Assembly (NCBI GenBank): GCA_009776695.1
Contig: WRNI01000018.1
Span: 2,847 to 17,656, forward strand
Direction of reading: 5' to 3'
Source: Methanomassiliicoccaceae archaeon
GTDB lineage: Archaea; Thermoplasmatota; Thermoplasmata; Methanomassiliicoccales; Methanomethylophilaceae
DNA: 14,810 bases
Each line of letters begins with the position of its first letter. The stretch's first letter is position 1. Positions 14,197 through 14,810 of the stretch are shown piece by piece. The position numbers and the translations under genes are program-made. The notes under the pieces are model-generated. The model was given only the letters and a program-made list of their open reading frames with translations. It was not told where the DNA came from and did no database searches.

Positions 14197-14810
14197 GCGC
14201 CGAGGACGTCAAAGAAAGGCGCATCGCGTGGGCCATGCTGATAATATGCCCTCTTTCAATGATGCTGATGTTCGCGCTCGTGACGATGGAGATGGTCCGC
14301 GGGCTCAACTGGCATCCCGTGGAGTATCTGCAGGCGACGTGCGTCCTGTGGGCGATCGTAATGACAGTGCTTCCCGCGCTGAGGCTTGCAAATCTCATAT
14401 CGCTGCCGTTATGGTTCGTGGCGCTGCTTTACGCGAACATGTATATGTACGTGCTCTCGCTGTGCTACGGGATGTACCTAGACCCGTCGATATCATGGTG
14501 GGGCGACGTGACACATGTGATATCGTCGATGGTCGTATCGTCAATAGCGTTCATGGCGCTTTGCCTGATGGAATCGCATTCGCCTTCGCACGTAACGCTC
14601 GGGAGAAGGGGCGGTATAACGGTGATGGTGTTCATCATCGGGTGCGCCTTCGGCGCGATATGGGAGATCATGGAAGGTTTCACGGACATCATCGCCAGTT
14701 TTGATTATATGTCGTACGGCGGGGCGTTCACGCTGTACGACATGTGGGCCGATATGATAGGTTCTTTCCTTACCGCGGCGATCGCCTGGATGATATTGGG
14801 GAGACGGAGC
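14193..14810 (+). CDS. YjdF/DUF2238-like membrane protein, 3' truncated by the window
   Basis: The frame is open for 206 codons to the last base, so the C-terminus lies beyond the window. It has about six TM segments. Polar motifs set in the membrane are 'WWGDVTH' (102-108), 'GAIWEIMEGFTD' (154-165) and 'YDMWADMIGS' (182-191). A GD-x-TH turn, then W-E-I-x-E and D-x-x-x-D-x-x-G, is the pattern I associate with the YjdF (DUF2238) family of small membrane proteins of unknown function; VanZ-like proteins are a weaker alternative. The start is supported by GGAGG with 7-base spacing and a 4-base ATGA overlap with the preceding membrane gene. No function can be assigned. Confidence 0.7.
   Translation, partial: MSAEDVKERRIAWAMLIICPLSMMLMFALVTMEMVRGLNWHPVEYLQATCVLWAIVMTVLPALRLANLISLPLWFVALLYANMYMYVLSLCYGMYLDPSISWWGDVTHVISSMVVSSIAFMALCLMESHSPSHVTLGRRGGITVMVFIIGCAFGAIWEIMEGFTDIIASFDYMSYGGAFTLYDMWADMIGSFLTAAIAWMILGRRS

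Noticed and set aside
1..14810. CRISPR arrays, tRNA/rRNA genes, transposases, integrases
   Set aside because: No regularly spaced repeats, no tRNA-like cloverleaf and no mobile-element proteins were seen on either strand.

Overview
The window reads as a chromosomal surface-glycan region of an archaeon, probably a Thermoplasmata-class methanogen such as Methanomassiliicoccales; the lineage is inference. The case for Archaea: most genes at the head of a transcript have a TATA-like box about 26-29 bases before the ATG and no Shine-Dalgarno site, which suggests leaderless mRNAs. Genes inside operons mostly have GGAGG or GAGG sites. The Ile codon ATA and Arg codons AGA/AGG are common, and GC content is moderate. 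No RNA gene, CRISPR array, insertion sequence or integrase was seen. No gene-free stretch exceeds 300 bases; the longest is about 140.

Left third (1-5236): a nucleotide-sugar module. It opens with the 3' end of an RfbF/DdhA-type glucose-1-phosphate cytidylyltransferase. A thiamine-diphosphate (ThDP) enzyme of the acetolactate synthase fold and an NAD(P)-dependent epimerase/reductase follow on the same strand. Facing them, and overlapping the epimerase end by 31 bases, are a HAD phosphatase and a two-domain DRE-TIM aldolase, coupled by an ATGA overlap. CDP-glucose activation, a ThDP carboligase and an SDR reductase resemble the yersiniose (YerE/YerF) logic, so a branched-chain CDP-sugar is the leading guess. 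The aldolase/HAD pair suggests extra carbon-chain chemistry that the yersiniose route does not have.

Middle and right (5237-13482): export and transfer. A Wzx-type flippase diverges from the aldolase across what may be a shared TATA element. Then come a GT87-like GT-C glycosyltransferase, an operon of a membrane-anchored extracellular protein with a second GT-C enzyme, a GtrB-like polyprenyl-phosphate glycosyltransferase, and a large ArnT/PMT-like membrane glycosyltransferase. Together they could load sugars onto a lipid carrier, flip them and transfer them outside the membrane, as in archaeal N-glycan or surface-polymer assembly.

Right end (13594-14810): two coupled small multi-pass membrane proteins. 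The second resembles the YjdF/DUF2238 family and runs off the window.

The strand changes after nearly every gene or pair, and most units have their own promoter. This suggests a locus built from independently regulated modules rather than one long operon.
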